From assembly GCA_017551925.1 (NCBI GenBank), contig JAFZKA010000063.1, positions 1-61,429 of the forward strand: DNA of 61,429 bases. The letters run 5' to 3'. The notes beneath the pieces are model-generated. The model had not been told where the DNA came from, did no database searches, and saw nothing but the letters and a program-made list of their open reading frames with translations. Positions 14,653-24,684 of this stretch are shown piece by piece (the stretch's first letter is position 1; the number at the start of each line of letters is the position of its first letter). Source of the stretch: Bacteroidaceae bacterium. GTDB lineage: Bacteria > Bacteroidota > Bacteroidia > Bacteroidales > Bacteroidaceae. Made by a program: the position numbers and the translations under genes.

Positions 14653-16767
14653 ATGGACAGAAAACGTGAAATATTTATCAAGGTACTGCTTATCGCAGTT
14701 TTGTTTACAGTTTTAATATATATGGTAACAGGGAAAGAAGAGAATAAGACCAATATAGGTAAAAGCGATATTCGCATTGAAAACGGACGCCTCACGCCGG
14801 AATCTTTATGGGCAATGGGACGAATAGGCGGAGTCGCTGTTTCACCTGACGGTAACAGGATAGCATATCAGGTGTCTTACTACAGCGTTCAGGAAAATGC
14901 AAGCCATACAGTCATTTATGTGATGGATTCAGATGGCGGCAATGTTAGGCTTCTGACTAAAACCGCTGTCTCAGAACACAGTCCGGCATGGATTGACAAT
15001 GAGCATATAGCCTATCTGTCACTCAGAAAGGGTGTGCAGCAGATCTGTTCCATGGATGTTAACGGCAAACAACGCAAACAGCTTTCATATTCGGACCGCG
15101 ATATAGAGGGATTCCTTTTTTCACCTGATCTGAGTCATGTCCTGACAGTTATGAGCGTACCCAATCCGCTTGTCAGGGAGAAACAGTATGAAGATCTGCC
15201 TAAAGCCACCGGTATGATAGCCGATGACCTTATGTTCCGTCATTGGGACAGTTGGACGACAGAGATACCGCATCCGTATATTGCCGGGTTTGACGGAAAA
15301 AAGGTTGCTGCAGCGCAGGTTGACCTGCTTGATGGCGAACCGTATGAGAGTCCGATGCTGCCATTTGGCGGTATTGAACAGTTTGCATGGAGCCCCGACG
15401 GTAAGAGCATAGCCTATACCTGCCGCAAAAAAACAGGTCTGGATTATACCAGGAGCACAGACTCTGACATATACCTTTATTATATAGAGAGCGGAAAAAC
15501 CGTCAACCTGTGTAAAATGGATGGTGCCGATGACAGGAATACGGGCTATGACACCAATCCTAAATTCAATTCAGACGGACGCTACATTGCATGGCAGAGT
15601 ATGGAACGTGACGGATATGAAAGCGACATCAACCGTCTTTATGTAATGGACCTTAAGGAAAACCGCAAATGGTCAGTTTCAGATGGCTTTGACAGCAATG
15701 TGGATGAGTATATCTGGGCACATGACAGGGATTATTTCTATTTCATCGGTTCATGGCAGGGACGTATGTCTCTGTTCTCAGTTGACCTTAACGGTAATGT
15801 CATAACAATTAATGCTGATGCGTGTGATTATAATTCGCTGGCCGATGCCAACAACAAAAGCCTGATAGTGACACGCCAGTCAATGAGGTTTGCCACAGAG
15901 ATATTCTCTATTGACGTAAGGCGCGGACTTGTTGAGAAACTGTCACATGAGAACGACCATATTTTCAGTCAACTTGATAACATAAAAGTAGAGGCGCGCG
16001 CAGTAAAGACAACCGATGGCAAGGATATGCTCACCTGGGTCGTGTTCCCGCCGGATTTTGATGAGACAAAAAAGTATCCCGTAGTCCTGTTCTGTGAGGG
16101 TGGCCCTCAGAATATGGTTTCACAGTTCTGGAGTTTCCGCTGGAATTTCAGGATTATGGCTGACCAGGGTTATATTATTGTGGCTCCCAACCGCAGGGGA
16201 TTGCCTGGATTCGGCAAAAAATGGCTTGAAGATATCAGCGGAGATTACGGCGGGCAGTGCATGAAGGACCTGTTGTCAGCAATTGATGATATTTGCAACG
16301 AACCGTATGTTGACAAGGATCGTCTGGGCTGCGTGGGCGCAAGTTTCGGCGGCTACTCGGTATATTGGCTTGCCGGTCATCATGACGGACGTTTCAAATG
16401 CTTTATAGCGCATGACGGAATATTCAACCTGGAGCAGCAATATGTCGAGACTGATGAAATGTGGTTCCCGCAATGGGATCTGGGTGGTCCGTATTGGGAG
16501 AAAAACAAAACTACAGAAAAGACATATGCTTCATCACCGCATCTGTTTGCCGACAAATGGGACACTCCCATACTTTGCATACATGGTGAGAAAGATTACC
16601 GTATTCTCTATTCTCAGGCAGTATCGGCATTCCAGGCCGCCAGGTTACGTGGCGTTCCTGCAGAACTGTTGCTGTTCCCTGATGAGAATCACTGGGTGCT
16701 TAAGCCTCAGAACGGTATCCTGTGGCAGAGAACCTATTTCAACTGGCTTGACAGGTGGTTGAAATAA
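14653..16767 (+). CDS. S9 family prolyl oligopeptidase-type peptidase, membrane-anchored
   Basis: A serine peptidase of 704 residues from the ATG at 14653 (MDRKREIF); the frame is open to an ATG at 14617, but a promoter-like TATATTCG overlaps that, so 14653 is preferred. An uncleaved N-terminal anchor (about residues 8-28) precedes a WD40-like beta-propeller (about 50-430, with the SPDG repeats of this family) and an alpha/beta-hydrolase domain. The nucleophile is in GASFGGYS, the catalytic Asp in HGEKDYRI and the His in DENHWVL. It likely trims peptides in the periplasm. The stop lies two bases from the end of convergent yidC. Confidence 0.9.
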   Translation: MDRKREIFIKVLLIAVLFTVLIYMVTGKEENKTNIGKSDIRIENGRLTPESLWAMGRIGGVAVSPDGNRIAYQVSYYSVQENASHTVIYVMDSDGGNVRLLTKTAVSEHSPAWIDNEHIAYLSLRKGVQQICSMDVNGKQRKQLSYSDRDIEGFLFSPDLSHVLTVMSVPNPLVREKQYEDLPKATGMIADDLMFRHWDSWTTEIPHPYIAGFDGKKVAAAQVDLLDGEPYESPMLPFGGIEQFAWSPDGKSIAYTCRKKTGLDYTRSTDSDIYLYYIESGKTVNLCKMDGADDRNTGYDTNPKFNSDGRYIAWQSMERDGYESDINRLYVMDLKENRKWSVSDGFDSNVDEYIWAHDRDYFYFIGSWQGRMSLFSVDLNGNVITINADACDYNSLADANNKSLIVTRQSMRFATEIFSIDVRRGLVEKLSHENDHIFSQLDNIKVEARAVKTTDGKDMLTWVVFPPDFDETKKYPVVLFCEGGPQNMVSQFWSFRWNFRIMADQGYIIVAPNRRGLPGFGKKWLEDISGDYGGQCMKDLLSAIDDICNEPYVDKDRLGCVGASFGGYSVYWLAGHHDGRFKCFIAHDGIFNLEQQYVETDEMWFPQWDLGGPYWEKNKTTEKTYASSPHLFADKWDTPILCIHGEKDYRILYSQAVSAFQAARLRGVPAELLLFPDENHWVLKPQNGILWQRTYFNWLDRWLK

Positions 16768-16768
16768 A

Positions 16769-18664
16769 TTATTTGCGCTGCTGTTTCTGCAGTCTTTCCT
16801 GCTCTTTCTGAAGGGCCTCCAGACGGGCCATCATTCCGCTTCCGCCTTGCTTGCGCTTGGTGGGGTCATTGCGGCTGGCTTCATAATCAGCCTCCAGTTT
16901 GGCCAGAATGGCTTTGTCATCGGTCGAGCGGCGCAACCATATCATTGTCAGGATACCGATCAGACCTGATACAAAGTAGTAGTAGCACAGACCTGATGAG
17001 TAGTTGTTAAATGAGAAGAAGAATATTACCGGCATGATATACATCATCCAGCGCATCATCTTCATGCTGTCCTCCTGTCCGGGGGCCATCTGCTGCTGTT
17101 GCATAGAGTAGATGGTATTGATTATATTGGTAAGGCAGAACAGCAGACAGAATATACTCAGATGGTTACCGATGAGCGGTATGTTGTTGGTCCAACTGAT
17201 TATGTCATCAAATCCTGTTAGGTCTGTTGCCCAAAGGAAACTCTGCTGACGAAGTTCTATAGCATTGGGAACAAAGAAGAAGAAAGCCATCCATACAGGC
17301 ATCTGTATGAGTGAGGGCAGGCATCCGCCCATGGGGCTCACGCCGTACTTGCTGTAAACAGCCATGGTCTCCTGCTGCTTTTTCATTGCATCCTCTGGTT
17401 TGGGATATTTTGCGTTGACCTCATCGACATACGGTTTGAGCGCGCGCATCTTGGCTGAGGACATGTATGATTTGATCTGCGCAGGCATGACCAGCATCTT
17501 TACGATTATGGTCATGAGCAGAATCACGATACCCATATTGAGGTTCCACCTGGAAAGCAGATTGAACAGAGGGATTATAAGGAAACGGTTAACCTCACGG
17601 ACAACAGGCCAACCAAGGTCAATAACACGGTTGAGTCTTACTTTCTGATCACCGTGTGCCAGTTTGCTGTTGTGCTTGAGTATCTTATAGTCATTCGGTC
17701 CGATATAGAACTGGAACTGTGTGGGCCGGTTCCCGTTGGGATCAAACGCGGTACGGGTCTCAGTCATGAGTTTTTTCATGTAGCCGTTGCCTTTGGCGTA
17801 TGATATACCTGACAGATGTGTATTTGCATCATATGTGTCAGAGGCAATCATTATGCATGAAAAGAACTGGTTCTTGTATGCCACCCAATCCAAACGCTCC
17901 TCAATAGTCTTGTCTGACGCCTTAGTGGCTTTGCTGCTGGCCGGTGATATATTGAGGACTTTTGATTTGGCTTTGTCATTGCGCTTGTAGGTTAGGGTAG
18001 TGTAACGCTGCTCAAACTCAAATCCCTTTTCCTGTTGACGCAGGTTCTGTATCCAATCTATGGCAAGAGTCTTTAAGTCAGAAGAAAAGAAATTGTCCAT
18101 GCCTGTGGCTTTGATGTCCAGATTGAGCATGTAACTTTCAGGGAGCAGGGTGTAGGTGAAATCCATGTAGCCGTAACCGTTGGTGTTGAGGCGCATGATT
18201 ACTGAGTTCGCTCCGTTGTTTATGGTTTCAAAGTAGAGTTTCCTGCTCTGTATGTTCTGGTTCTTGCCGTCAAGTTTGAAGTTGAGGCTAATCTCATCAT
18301 TACTGAACAGAGTTACGTTCTGTCCCTGCTGGTCATTGTAACCGCTAAGTTGTGCAAAGCAGGGAGCAGCACCTTTTGACGAGATGCCTATTTTTACCAG
18401 ACCGTTGTCAAGAACCGTGATCTTTTCTGAACCGTTCATGGCGGGGAACAGTGGTGACAGTGAGTCCTGCTGTGACATAATGCTGGCGGCGGTTGACTCT
18501 TGTGTCAACTGCGGATTCTCAACTTCAGATTTTGCCGCATTAAGTACCTGCTCATATTTCGCCTTGGCAGTTGCAGTTTTCTTCTGGTTGCTGTTGGACC
18601 ATAACATCACCATGAATAAGATTGCGGTGATTGATAATAAGCCGATAAATGATCTTCTGTCCAC
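16769..18664 (-). CDS. yidC: membrane protein insertase YidC
   Basis: A 631-residue protein inserting proteins into the inner membrane alone or with SecYEG. The Gram-negative architecture is clear: an N-terminal membrane helix (residues 5-22), a large periplasmic beta-sandwich domain to about 345, then the conserved five-helix insertase core. Core features are LLMTIIVKMLVMPAQIKSYMSSAKM, with the hydrophilic-groove region, the cytoplasmic hairpin MRALKPYVDEVNAKYPKPEDA, and YGVSPMGGCLPSLIQMPVW. The C-terminal tail is basic and Gln-rich. It is divergent from the DUF3078 gene at 18790. Confidence 0.95.
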   Translation of the reverse strand: MDRRSFIGLLSITAILFMVMLWSNSNQKKTATAKAKYEQVLNAAKSEVENPQLTQESTAASIMSQQDSLSPLFPAMNGSEKITVLDNGLVKIGISSKGAAPCFAQLSGYNDQQGQNVTLFSNDEISLNFKLDGKNQNIQSRKLYFETINNGANSVIMRLNTNGYGYMDFTYTLLPESYMLNLDIKATGMDNFFSSDLKTLAIDWIQNLRQQEKGFEFEQRYTTLTYKRNDKAKSKVLNISPASSKATKASDKTIEERLDWVAYKNQFFSCIMIASDTYDANTHLSGISYAKGNGYMKKLMTETRTAFDPNGNRPTQFQFYIGPNDYKILKHNSKLAHGDQKVRLNRVIDLGWPVVREVNRFLIIPLFNLLSRWNLNMGIVILLMTIIVKMLVMPAQIKSYMSSAKMRALKPYVDEVNAKYPKPEDAMKKQQETMAVYSKYGVSPMGGCLPSLIQMPVWMAFFFFVPNAIELRQQSFLWATDLTGFDDIISWTNNIPLIGNHLSIFCLLFCLTNIINTIYSMQQQQMAPGQEDSMKMMRWMMYIMPVIFFFSFNNYSSGLCYYYFVSGLIGILTMIWLRRSTDDKAILAKLEADYEASRNDPTKRKQGGSGMMARLEALQKEQERLQKQQRK

Positions 18665-18789
18665 TGTTTTTACTTATTGTTGGTTAACGGAGTGCGAAGG
18701 TACAAAAAAAACATATACTTGACATTGCAGATGTTATACATGCAAGCGGTTTTTATTGTATTTTTGCAGTTGACCACACGTGAAGACTT

Positions 18790-20142
18790 ATGAAAAAACG
18801 TTTAGCGGTCATTGCATTGCTGCTATTGTCAATTACAACCATTGCACAGGAGGTCTCTGATTCTGTTCCTGAGATTCTCCGTGATTCTGTTTTTATATCT
18901 GATGAACTGAATGCCGGCCTGGATACCTTGCCGTATTATCCGAATGATGTCTGGGATATTTCTTTTGAGGATCTGTCAGACAATCCTCTTTATTATAAGT
19001 TGTTCATGCCTATAGTCCTGTATCGGTCTGCAGTGGCCGAGGCCATTACGCCCGAAGAGAATGACCGTCGTAATCCTGATGACGGACTTCTGCCTCTTGA
19101 TTCCCTGCCTTCGGCAATCGACATGACTCTGGCCAGAATGATAGATGAGACTCTGGTACGGATATATCTGGAACATCCGGAACTGGTTACGATGACAGAG
19201 CAGGAACTTATGGGAGTGCCCGGCATTGTTCCTATTTCTGATAAGATGACAAGGGGAATAGAAGTTGGTACGCAACTGTCATCGGTACGCAATCCGGGAA
19301 AAGAGGATGCGTTGGATTTCAAGCGCAAGAAACCGCGTTATTGGAAAACTTTTGGAAATTTCCAGGGTAAATACACGCAGAGTTACTACTCTGACAACTG
19401 GTATAAGGGCGGTGAAAGTAACCATTCCATTTTGGGACAGATCAACATGGAGGCGAATTATGCCAAGAACAACACCTCACTTGACAACAAACTGGAACTT
19501 AAACTCGGTTTTTACACCACAGAGATAGACGGGGAAAGAAAAGTCAGGACAAATGACGACCTTATCCGTTTTACATCAAAGTATGGCCTCAAGGCGTTGA
19601 AAAACTGGTATTTCTCTTCACAGTTCCAGGGATATACCCAGTCTATGCCTGTGTATGATACCAAGGTTTCCACTAAACTGAAATCAAAGTTCTTTGCTCC
19701 GGCTTACGGTAACCTGTCAATAGGTATGGATTACAAGCCCAAGTTCAAAAAGAACAACATTAACCTGTCAGTGTTGCTGTCTCCTCTTTCTTATAACTGT
19801 CGCTACGTGAGCGTTGACAGCATTGCAACGAATTTCGGTATAGATAAAGGTGAGAACTTCAAGTACACAATCGGTTCGCGTTGTGATGCAAATATCAAAT
19901 GGACATTCCTTGAGGACTTTACCTGGACATCAAAAGCCCAATTCTATTCCAGTTATGAAACAACGGAGTTCAACTGGGAGAACACAGTTGATTACAAACT
20001 TTCCAAATATCTGTCATTGCAGTTTTTCTGTCATTGGAGGTTTGATGACAGTGTGAACCGTAAACTTGACAAGGATGGTAATCTTATGGGATACGGCCAG
20101 TTCAAGGAGTTCTTGACCCTGAACTTTAACTATGCCTGGTGA
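18790..20142 (+). CDS. DUF3078 outer-membrane beta-barrel-like protein
   Basis: A 450-residue protein with a signal peptide (about 1-19, ending TIAQ). The C-terminal two thirds match DUF3078, with the family hallmark NWYKGGESNHSILGQINMEA and alternating strands through to a terminal aromatic strand LNFNYAW, typical of an outer-membrane barrel. The N-terminal 130 residues are a separate acidic region of unknown role. The function is unknown. A -7 box TATTTTTG at 18759-18766 gives a short leader. Its stop overlaps the end of the convergent SDR gene by 13 bases. Confidence 0.85.
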   Translation: MKKRLAVIALLLLSITTIAQEVSDSVPEILRDSVFISDELNAGLDTLPYYPNDVWDISFEDLSDNPLYYKLFMPIVLYRSAVAEAITPEENDRRNPDDGLLPLDSLPSAIDMTLARMIDETLVRIYLEHPELVTMTEQELMGVPGIVPISDKMTRGIEVGTQLSSVRNPGKEDALDFKRKKPRYWKTFGNFQGKYTQSYYSDNWYKGGESNHSILGQINMEANYAKNNTSLDNKLELKLGFYTTEIDGERKVRTNDDLIRFTSKYGLKALKNWYFSSQFQGYTQSMPVYDTKVSTKLKSKFFAPAYGNLSIGMDYKPKFKKNNINLSVLLSPLSYNCRYVSVDSIATNFGIDKGENFKYTIGSRCDANIKWTFLEDFTWTSKAQFYSSYETTEFNWENTVDYKLSKYLSLQFFCHWRFDDSVNRKLDKDGNLMGYGQFKEFLTLNFNYAW

Positions 20143-20996
20143 TTTGCTTTTCTTTCTTTGAGAATCTCAGAGCGACGCTTGAATGGGGAATCCGGCTCAC
20201 GGGCCATATACCAGTACTCCATATGGTCTGTTATTGTGGGGAACAGTCTGGTAAGCACAAGCAGCAGTTTGCTGGTGAATGTGAGAGTGGCTCGTCTGGA
20301 ACGTTTGCGTATATGATTCAGCATGATCTCTGCTACACGCTCTGAGGTCATCATTTTTCCTTCTTCACGAGGGGTCTCGCCCTGTTGGCTGCCGTCTGCC
20401 ATGAGAGCAGTCTTTCTGATGTTTGATGACGTAAAGCCAGGAGCATATATCATTACATGCAGCCCGTCATACAGATGTTCTGAACGCAGTGTGTCCAGGA
20501 ATCCGTTTATGGCGAATTTTGATGCGGAATAGCCTGTACGGCCCGGCAGACCTTTATATCCGGCAGTTGATATGACTCCGACTATCGAGCCTTTGTTTTC
20601 AAGGATGTAGGGCAAGGCATATTTGGTGCAATATACCGTTCCCCAGAAATTCACATCCATAAGGCGGCGTATAACGTTGAGATCCAGGTCTTTGAACATG
20701 GCACGCATTGAAATGCCGGCATTGTTTATCAGTATGTCTATGCGTCCGAACCTTTTCACGGTCTGCTCAATGAGATTCCGGCAGTCACTCTCTACGGAGA
20801 CATCGGTTTTGACACTTATGACTTCGGCATATTGTGAAAGATTCTTGCAGATTTCATTGAGTTTGTCCTCAGATCTTGCAGCAAGTACCACCTTGGCCTT
20901 GTATTTGGCCAGCAATGTGGCGGTTGCAAGTCCTATTCCGGAACTCGCTCCGGTTACAATGGAAACTTTTCCTTCAAAATATTGTCTGTTGTTCAT
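20130..20996 (-). CDS. short-chain dehydrogenase/reductase
   Basis: A 288-residue classical SDR. The Rossmann cofactor motif TGASSGIG is at about residues 16-23, NNAG at about 91-94, and the catalytic triad is Ser in STAGYKG with Y-x3-K as YSASK near residue 157. The C-terminal extension includes a hydrophobic stretch (LLLVLTRLFPTI) followed by WYMAREPDSPFKRR, seen in membrane-associated SDRs such as DltE/DHRS7B-like enzymes. The substrate is unknown; a lipid or long-chain alcohol/ketone would fit. A single gene, tail to tail with DUF3078. Confidence 0.88.
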   Translation of the reverse strand: MNNRQYFEGKVSIVTGASSGIGLATATLLAKYKAKVVLAARSEDKLNEICKNLSQYAEVISVKTDVSVESDCRNLIEQTVKRFGRIDILINNAGISMRAMFKDLDLNVIRRLMDVNFWGTVYCTKYALPYILENKGSIVGVISTAGYKGLPGRTGYSASKFAINGFLDTLRSEHLYDGLHVMIYAPGFTSSNIRKTALMADGSQQGETPREEGKMMTSERVAEIMLNHIRKRSRRATLTFTSKLLLVLTRLFPTITDHMEYWYMAREPDSPFKRRSEILKERKANHQA

Positions 20997-21128
20997 GTTG
21001 TGTCTTTGAAATATGTTGTAAAGGTAATGATATTTTATTTACTATGGCTTTTGCAGTTGTTTTCTGCGCCAAATTAATATAAAATTACCCGTTTTTGTGT
21101 AATTTCGCGCCTTGAAAAACAATTAACA

Positions 21129-21980
21129 ATGACCGTAACACTATTATTGCACTGTCCCGACAGGCCGGGAATCATTGCAGACATAACCAATTTCATAACT
21201 GAGAACCGCGGTAATGTGGTTTATCTGGCGCAGTTTGTTGATCATGTAGAGAACGTTTTCAATATGCGTATAGAGTGGAATATTGACAACTTCCTTATTC
21301 CCAAGGATAAGATTTCCGATTACTTCGGCACCCTGTATGCAAAGAAATACGATATGAATTTCCGCCTCTACTACAGTGATACCAAACCGCGCATGGCCAT
21401 ATTCGTGTCAAAGATGTCACACTGCCTGTTTGACCTGCTGGCACGTTACAGCGCAGGTGAATGGAACGTGGATATTCCCCTTATTGTCAGCAACCATCCC
21501 GATATGAAGCATGTGGCTGATATGTTCGGCATACCTTATTACGTATATCCCATTACAAAAGAGAATAAGTTGGAGCAGGAGACTGCAATGATGGAACTCC
21601 TCAAAGAGAACAATATTGATTTTATTGTACTTGCCCGCTATATGCAGATTATAGGAGACCGTATGATTGCCGCTTATCCCAACAAGATAATCAATATACA
21701 TCACTCGTTCCTGCCGGCTTTTGTGGGTGCCAAGCCTTATCAGGCCGCTTTTGACCGTGGTGTTAAGATTATCGGTGCCACCAGTCACTATGTGACTGCT
21801 GAACTTGATGCCGGTCCTATCATCTGTCAGGATGTGGTGCGTATCTCACACAAGGATATGCCAAAGGATCTGGTCAACAAGGGCAAGGATCTGGAGAAGA
21901 TAGTTCTGTCACATGCTGTGCAGAAGCATATTGAACACAAGATTCTGGTGTACAAGAACAAAACGGTGGTTTTCAGTTGA
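21129..21980 (+). CDS. purU: formyltetrahydrofolate deformylase PurU
   Basis: A 283-residue enzyme hydrolysing 10-formyl-THF to formate and THF, which supplies formate to PurT and balances one-carbon pools. The N-terminal ACT domain (residues 1-80: LHCPDRPGIIADITNFI) fits PurU and separates it from PurN. The C-terminal formyltransferase fold carries IHHSFLPAF with the catalytic His and ATSHYVTAELDAGPII with the catalytic Asp. The length matches the family. The strong terminator hairpin at 21968-21996 contains the stop codon. Confidence 0.94.
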   Translation: MTVTLLLHCPDRPGIIADITNFITENRGNVVYLAQFVDHVENVFNMRIEWNIDNFLIPKDKISDYFGTLYAKKYDMNFRLYYSDTKPRMAIFVSKMSHCLFDLLARYSAGEWNVDIPLIVSNHPDMKHVADMFGIPYYVYPITKENKLEQETAMMELLKENNIDFIVLARYMQIIGDRMIAAYPNKIINIHHSFLPAFVGAKPYQAAFDRGVKIIGATSHYVTAELDAGPIICQDVVRISHKDMPKDLVNKGKDLEKIVLSHAVQKHIEHKILVYKNKTVVFS

Positions 21981-22010
21981 TTTTCAACTGAAAACCATTT
22001 TCCTTTTTTT
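21968..22010 (+). terminator. intrinsic terminator overlapping the purU stop codon
   Basis: A perfect 13-bp stem (21968-21980 and 21984-21996) with loop TTT, followed by ATTTTCC and a run of T. The left arm includes the purU TGA stop (21978-21980). It could also serve the convergent uvrB transcript. Confidence 0.85.
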
Positions 22011-22036
22011 ATTTTGCTATTGCAAAAGCGCTTCGC

Positions 22037-24082
22037 TTAGCTCCCTCCGGTCGCGTTTGTCGCAAATGGACGCTCTTTCTTGAGCTCTTCAAGCTTAAAC
22101 ATTTCGTCACGATATTGGGCGGCCTCCATGAAGTCCATTCTGGAGGCTGCTTCATTCATCAGCCGGCGCGTGCGGGCAATGGCCTTGTCAAGTTGCTGCG
22201 GGGTCATGTAAGCCAAAACCGGATCCTGGGCCACAGACTTGATGCTATCCTCCATAACATACGGCTTAGGTTCTTCATCCTGTGCTCCCTGTACCAGAAG
22301 TGAGGTATTCAGAGCCTTTTCAATCTGTTTTGGTGTAATACCGTGTTCCTGATTGTAACGCATCTGTTTTTCGCGGCGACGGGTGGTCTCTGCAATGGTC
22401 AGGCGCATACTTTCAGTTATCTTGTCAGCGTACAGTATTACTTTGCCGTTGACGTTACGGGCGGCACGCCCGGCGGTCTGTGTGAGTGAACGGTGATCGC
22501 GCAGGAATCCCTCCTTGTCTGCATCGATTATCGCTACCAGCGATACTTCGGGCAGGTCCAGTCCTTCACGAAGCAGGTTCACGCCCACAAGCACGTCATA
22601 AAGGCCTTTGCGCAGGTCTGTCATTATCTGGATGCGCTCCAGAGTATCTACGTCACTGTGTATGTAGTTGCAGCGAACTCCGTTCTTGAGCAGGTAGTCA
22701 TTGAGTTCTTCGGCCATACGCTTGGTAAGCGTGGTCACAAGCACACGTTCGTCACGTTCTGATCTGATGGCAATCTCCTCAAGCAGGTCGTCAATCTGGT
22801 TCTTGCTGGGACGCACCTCAATTTCAGGGTCAAGAAGTCCGGTGGGACGTATCACCTGATCAACTACGACTCCCTCACTTTCTGCAAGTTCATAATCGGC
22901 TGGAGTGGCGCTTACGTATATTGTCTGTCCGGTCAGTTCCTTGAACTCCTCAAACTTGAGGGGACGGTTGTCAAGCGCGGCAGGCAGACGGAATCCGTAT
23001 TCAACAAGGTTGATCTTGCGTGCGCGGTCACCTCCGTACATGGCATGAAGTTGCGGAACGCTTACGTGACTCTCATCAATGACAGTCAGGTAGTCTTTTG
23101 GAAAGAAATCAAGCAGGCAGTATGGGCGGGAGCCGGCCTGACGGCCGTCAAAGTATCGGGAGTAGTTCTCTATGCCGCTGCAGTGGCCCAGTTCGCGGAT
23201 CATCTCAATGTCATACTCCACACGCTCCTTGAGACGCTTTGCTTCAAGCGGTTTACCTATCTCCTGAAAGTATTCCACACGCTGCACCAGGTCATCCTGT
23301 ATGGCGCGGATTGCCCGTTCCTGGCTCTCTTTTGTGGTCATGAACAGGTTGGCCGGGTAGATGCGGTAAAACTCATATGTATCCAGACGCTCACCTGTGA
23401 GTACATCAAACTCTTCAATTGAGTCTATCTCGTCATCCCAGAACTGAATGCGTACGGCGGTGTCATTATAGGCCAGGTTTATGTCAACGTTCTCACCCTT
23501 GACCCGGAAACAGCCTCGGCCCAGTTCTATGTCATTGCGTGTGTATAGGGAATCCACTAACTTGCGCAACAGTGCATTACGGTCTATGTGGTCTCCCTTG
23601 TGCAACTCTATTACGTTGTTGTAGAAATCGGCAGGATTGCCCATTCCGTATATGCATGAAACCGATGATACCACAATTACGTCATTGCGCCCGGATAACA
23701 GGGCCGATGTTGCCGACAGACGTAACTTGTCAATCTCATCGTTGATGGAGAGGTCTTTCTCTATGTAGGTATCTGTAGATGGAATGTAGGCCTCAGGCTG
23801 ATAGTAATCATAGTAAGAGACGTAATACTCAACGGCGTTGTCGGGGAAAAAAGCCTTGAATTCACTGTACAACTGGGCGGCCAGCGTCTTGTTGTGGCTC
23901 AGGACCAGTGTCGGGCGGCCTATGTTCTTTATGACATTGGCTATGGTGAATGTTTTGCCGGAACCGGTCACGCCGAGCAGAGTCTGGGCACGTGCTCCAC
24001 TCTGCAATCCTTCTGTGAGTTGCCGGATAGCCTGCGGCTGGTCGCCTGTAGGCTCAAATGGTGAGACAAGTTTGAAATCCAT
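22037..24082 (-). CDS. uvrB: excinuclease ABC subunit UvrB
   Basis: A 681-residue DNA damage-recognition helicase of nucleotide excision repair, full length. Walker A is GVTGSGKTFT (about residues 38-47), the beta-hairpin region is YYDYYQPEAYIP, the DEAD-like box is VIDESH, helicase motif VI is QTAGRAARN, and the C-terminal UVR domain (about 630-665: NEAASRMDFMEAAQYRDEMFKLEEL) binds UvrC. It works with UvrA encoded at 31657-34521 in this window but not in the same operon. A -7 box TACCTTTG lies at 24102-24109 on the minus strand. Confidence 0.97.
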   Translation of the reverse strand: MDFKLVSPFEPTGDQPQAIRQLTEGLQSGARAQTLLGVTGSGKTFTIANVIKNIGRPTLVLSHNKTLAAQLYSEFKAFFPDNAVEYYVSYYDYYQPEAYIPSTDTYIEKDLSINDEIDKLRLSATSALLSGRNDVIVVSSVSCIYGMGNPADFYNNVIELHKGDHIDRNALLRKLVDSLYTRNDIELGRGCFRVKGENVDINLAYNDTAVRIQFWDDEIDSIEEFDVLTGERLDTYEFYRIYPANLFMTTKESQERAIRAIQDDLVQRVEYFQEIGKPLEAKRLKERVEYDIEMIRELGHCSGIENYSRYFDGRQAGSRPYCLLDFFPKDYLTVIDESHVSVPQLHAMYGGDRARKINLVEYGFRLPAALDNRPLKFEEFKELTGQTIYVSATPADYELAESEGVVVDQVIRPTGLLDPEIEVRPSKNQIDDLLEEIAIRSERDERVLVTTLTKRMAEELNDYLLKNGVRCNYIHSDVDTLERIQIMTDLRKGLYDVLVGVNLLREGLDLPEVSLVAIIDADKEGFLRDHRSLTQTAGRAARNVNGKVILYADKITESMRLTIAETTRRREKQMRYNQEHGITPKQIEKALNTSLLVQGAQDEEPKPYVMEDSIKSVAQDPVLAYMTPQQLDKAIARTRRLMNEAASRMDFMEAAQYRDEMFKLEELKKERPFATNATGGS

Positions 24083-24101
24083 CTGGTTCGGTTAGAAAGT
24101 A

Positions 24102-24109
24102 CAAAGGTA
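24102..24109 (-). promoter_or_regulatory. -7 box of the uvrB promoter
   Basis: TACCTTTG on the minus strand, 20 bases upstream of the uvrB start; fits TAnnTTTG. No clear -33 TTG. No LexA-like palindrome was recognised. Confidence 0.5.
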
Positions 24110-24156
24110 CTGCATTTTTCATCAAGGACAAACATGCAGCCATTGTGACAATCGGT

Positions 24157-24186
24157 TTGTAAAGTAACTTATTATTTGTAAATTTG
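24157..24186 (+). promoter_or_regulatory. promoter of the C_GCAxxG_C_C gene
   Basis: TTG (24157-24159), 19 bases, TAAATTTG (24179-24186): both elements match the Bacteroidetes consensus. Transcription would start near 24191, giving a leader of about 18 bases. Confidence 0.65.
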
Positions 24187-24208
24187 AGGTTCAAAATAAT
24201 ATACGACT

Positions 24209-24661
24209 ATGACTGTAGAAGAGAGGGAACAGAAAGCGCGTGAACTGTTTGGTTCAGGATATAACTGCTGCCAGGCGGTGGCTATGACGTTTGCCGATGT
24301 GATAGGGTTGCCGGAGAGTGAGGTGGCTCGTCTTGCCAGCGGATTCGGCGGCGGAATGGGCCGCATGCGTGAAGTCTGTGGAACGGTATCGGCCATGACT
24401 ATGGTTGCCGGTGCCATGATTCCGGCAAATGATGTCAGTGACAAGACTGCCAAGACTGCGAACTATGCTTTAGTACAGGATATGGCAGGTGAGTTCAGGC
24501 AGATGAACGGCAGCATAATATGCCGGGAACTGTTGGGATTAAGCAAACCTGAAGGTACTCCGGTGCCGTCGGACCGTACTCCGGAATACTATAAGAAACG
24601 TCCCTGCGGTGAACTGTGCGCTATTGCTGCGGGGATTATTGCGAGGAAATTAAATAAGTAA
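24209..24661 (+). CDS. C_GCAxxG_C_C family (redox-associated) protein
   Basis: A 150-residue protein of the family named for its conserved cysteines. YNCCQAV is at about residues 20-26, the glycine-rich SGFGGGMGRMREVCGTVSAM at about 47-66, ICRELLG near 112 and PCGELCAIAAG near 132. The family is a putative redox or metal-binding protein of unknown function. No signal peptide is seen, so cytoplasmic is likely. It is 23 bases before the C69 peptidase gene and in the same direction, so they may be co-transcribed. Confidence 0.85.
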   Translation: MTVEEREQKARELFGSGYNCCQAVAMTFADVIGLPESEVARLASGFGGGMGRMREVCGTVSAMTMVAGAMIPANDVSDKTAKTANYALVQDMAGEFRQMNGSIICRELLGLSKPEGTPVPSDRTPEYYKKRPCGELCAIAAGIIARKLNK

Positions 24662-24684
24662 AAAGCAACGCCAACGTTAGAAAT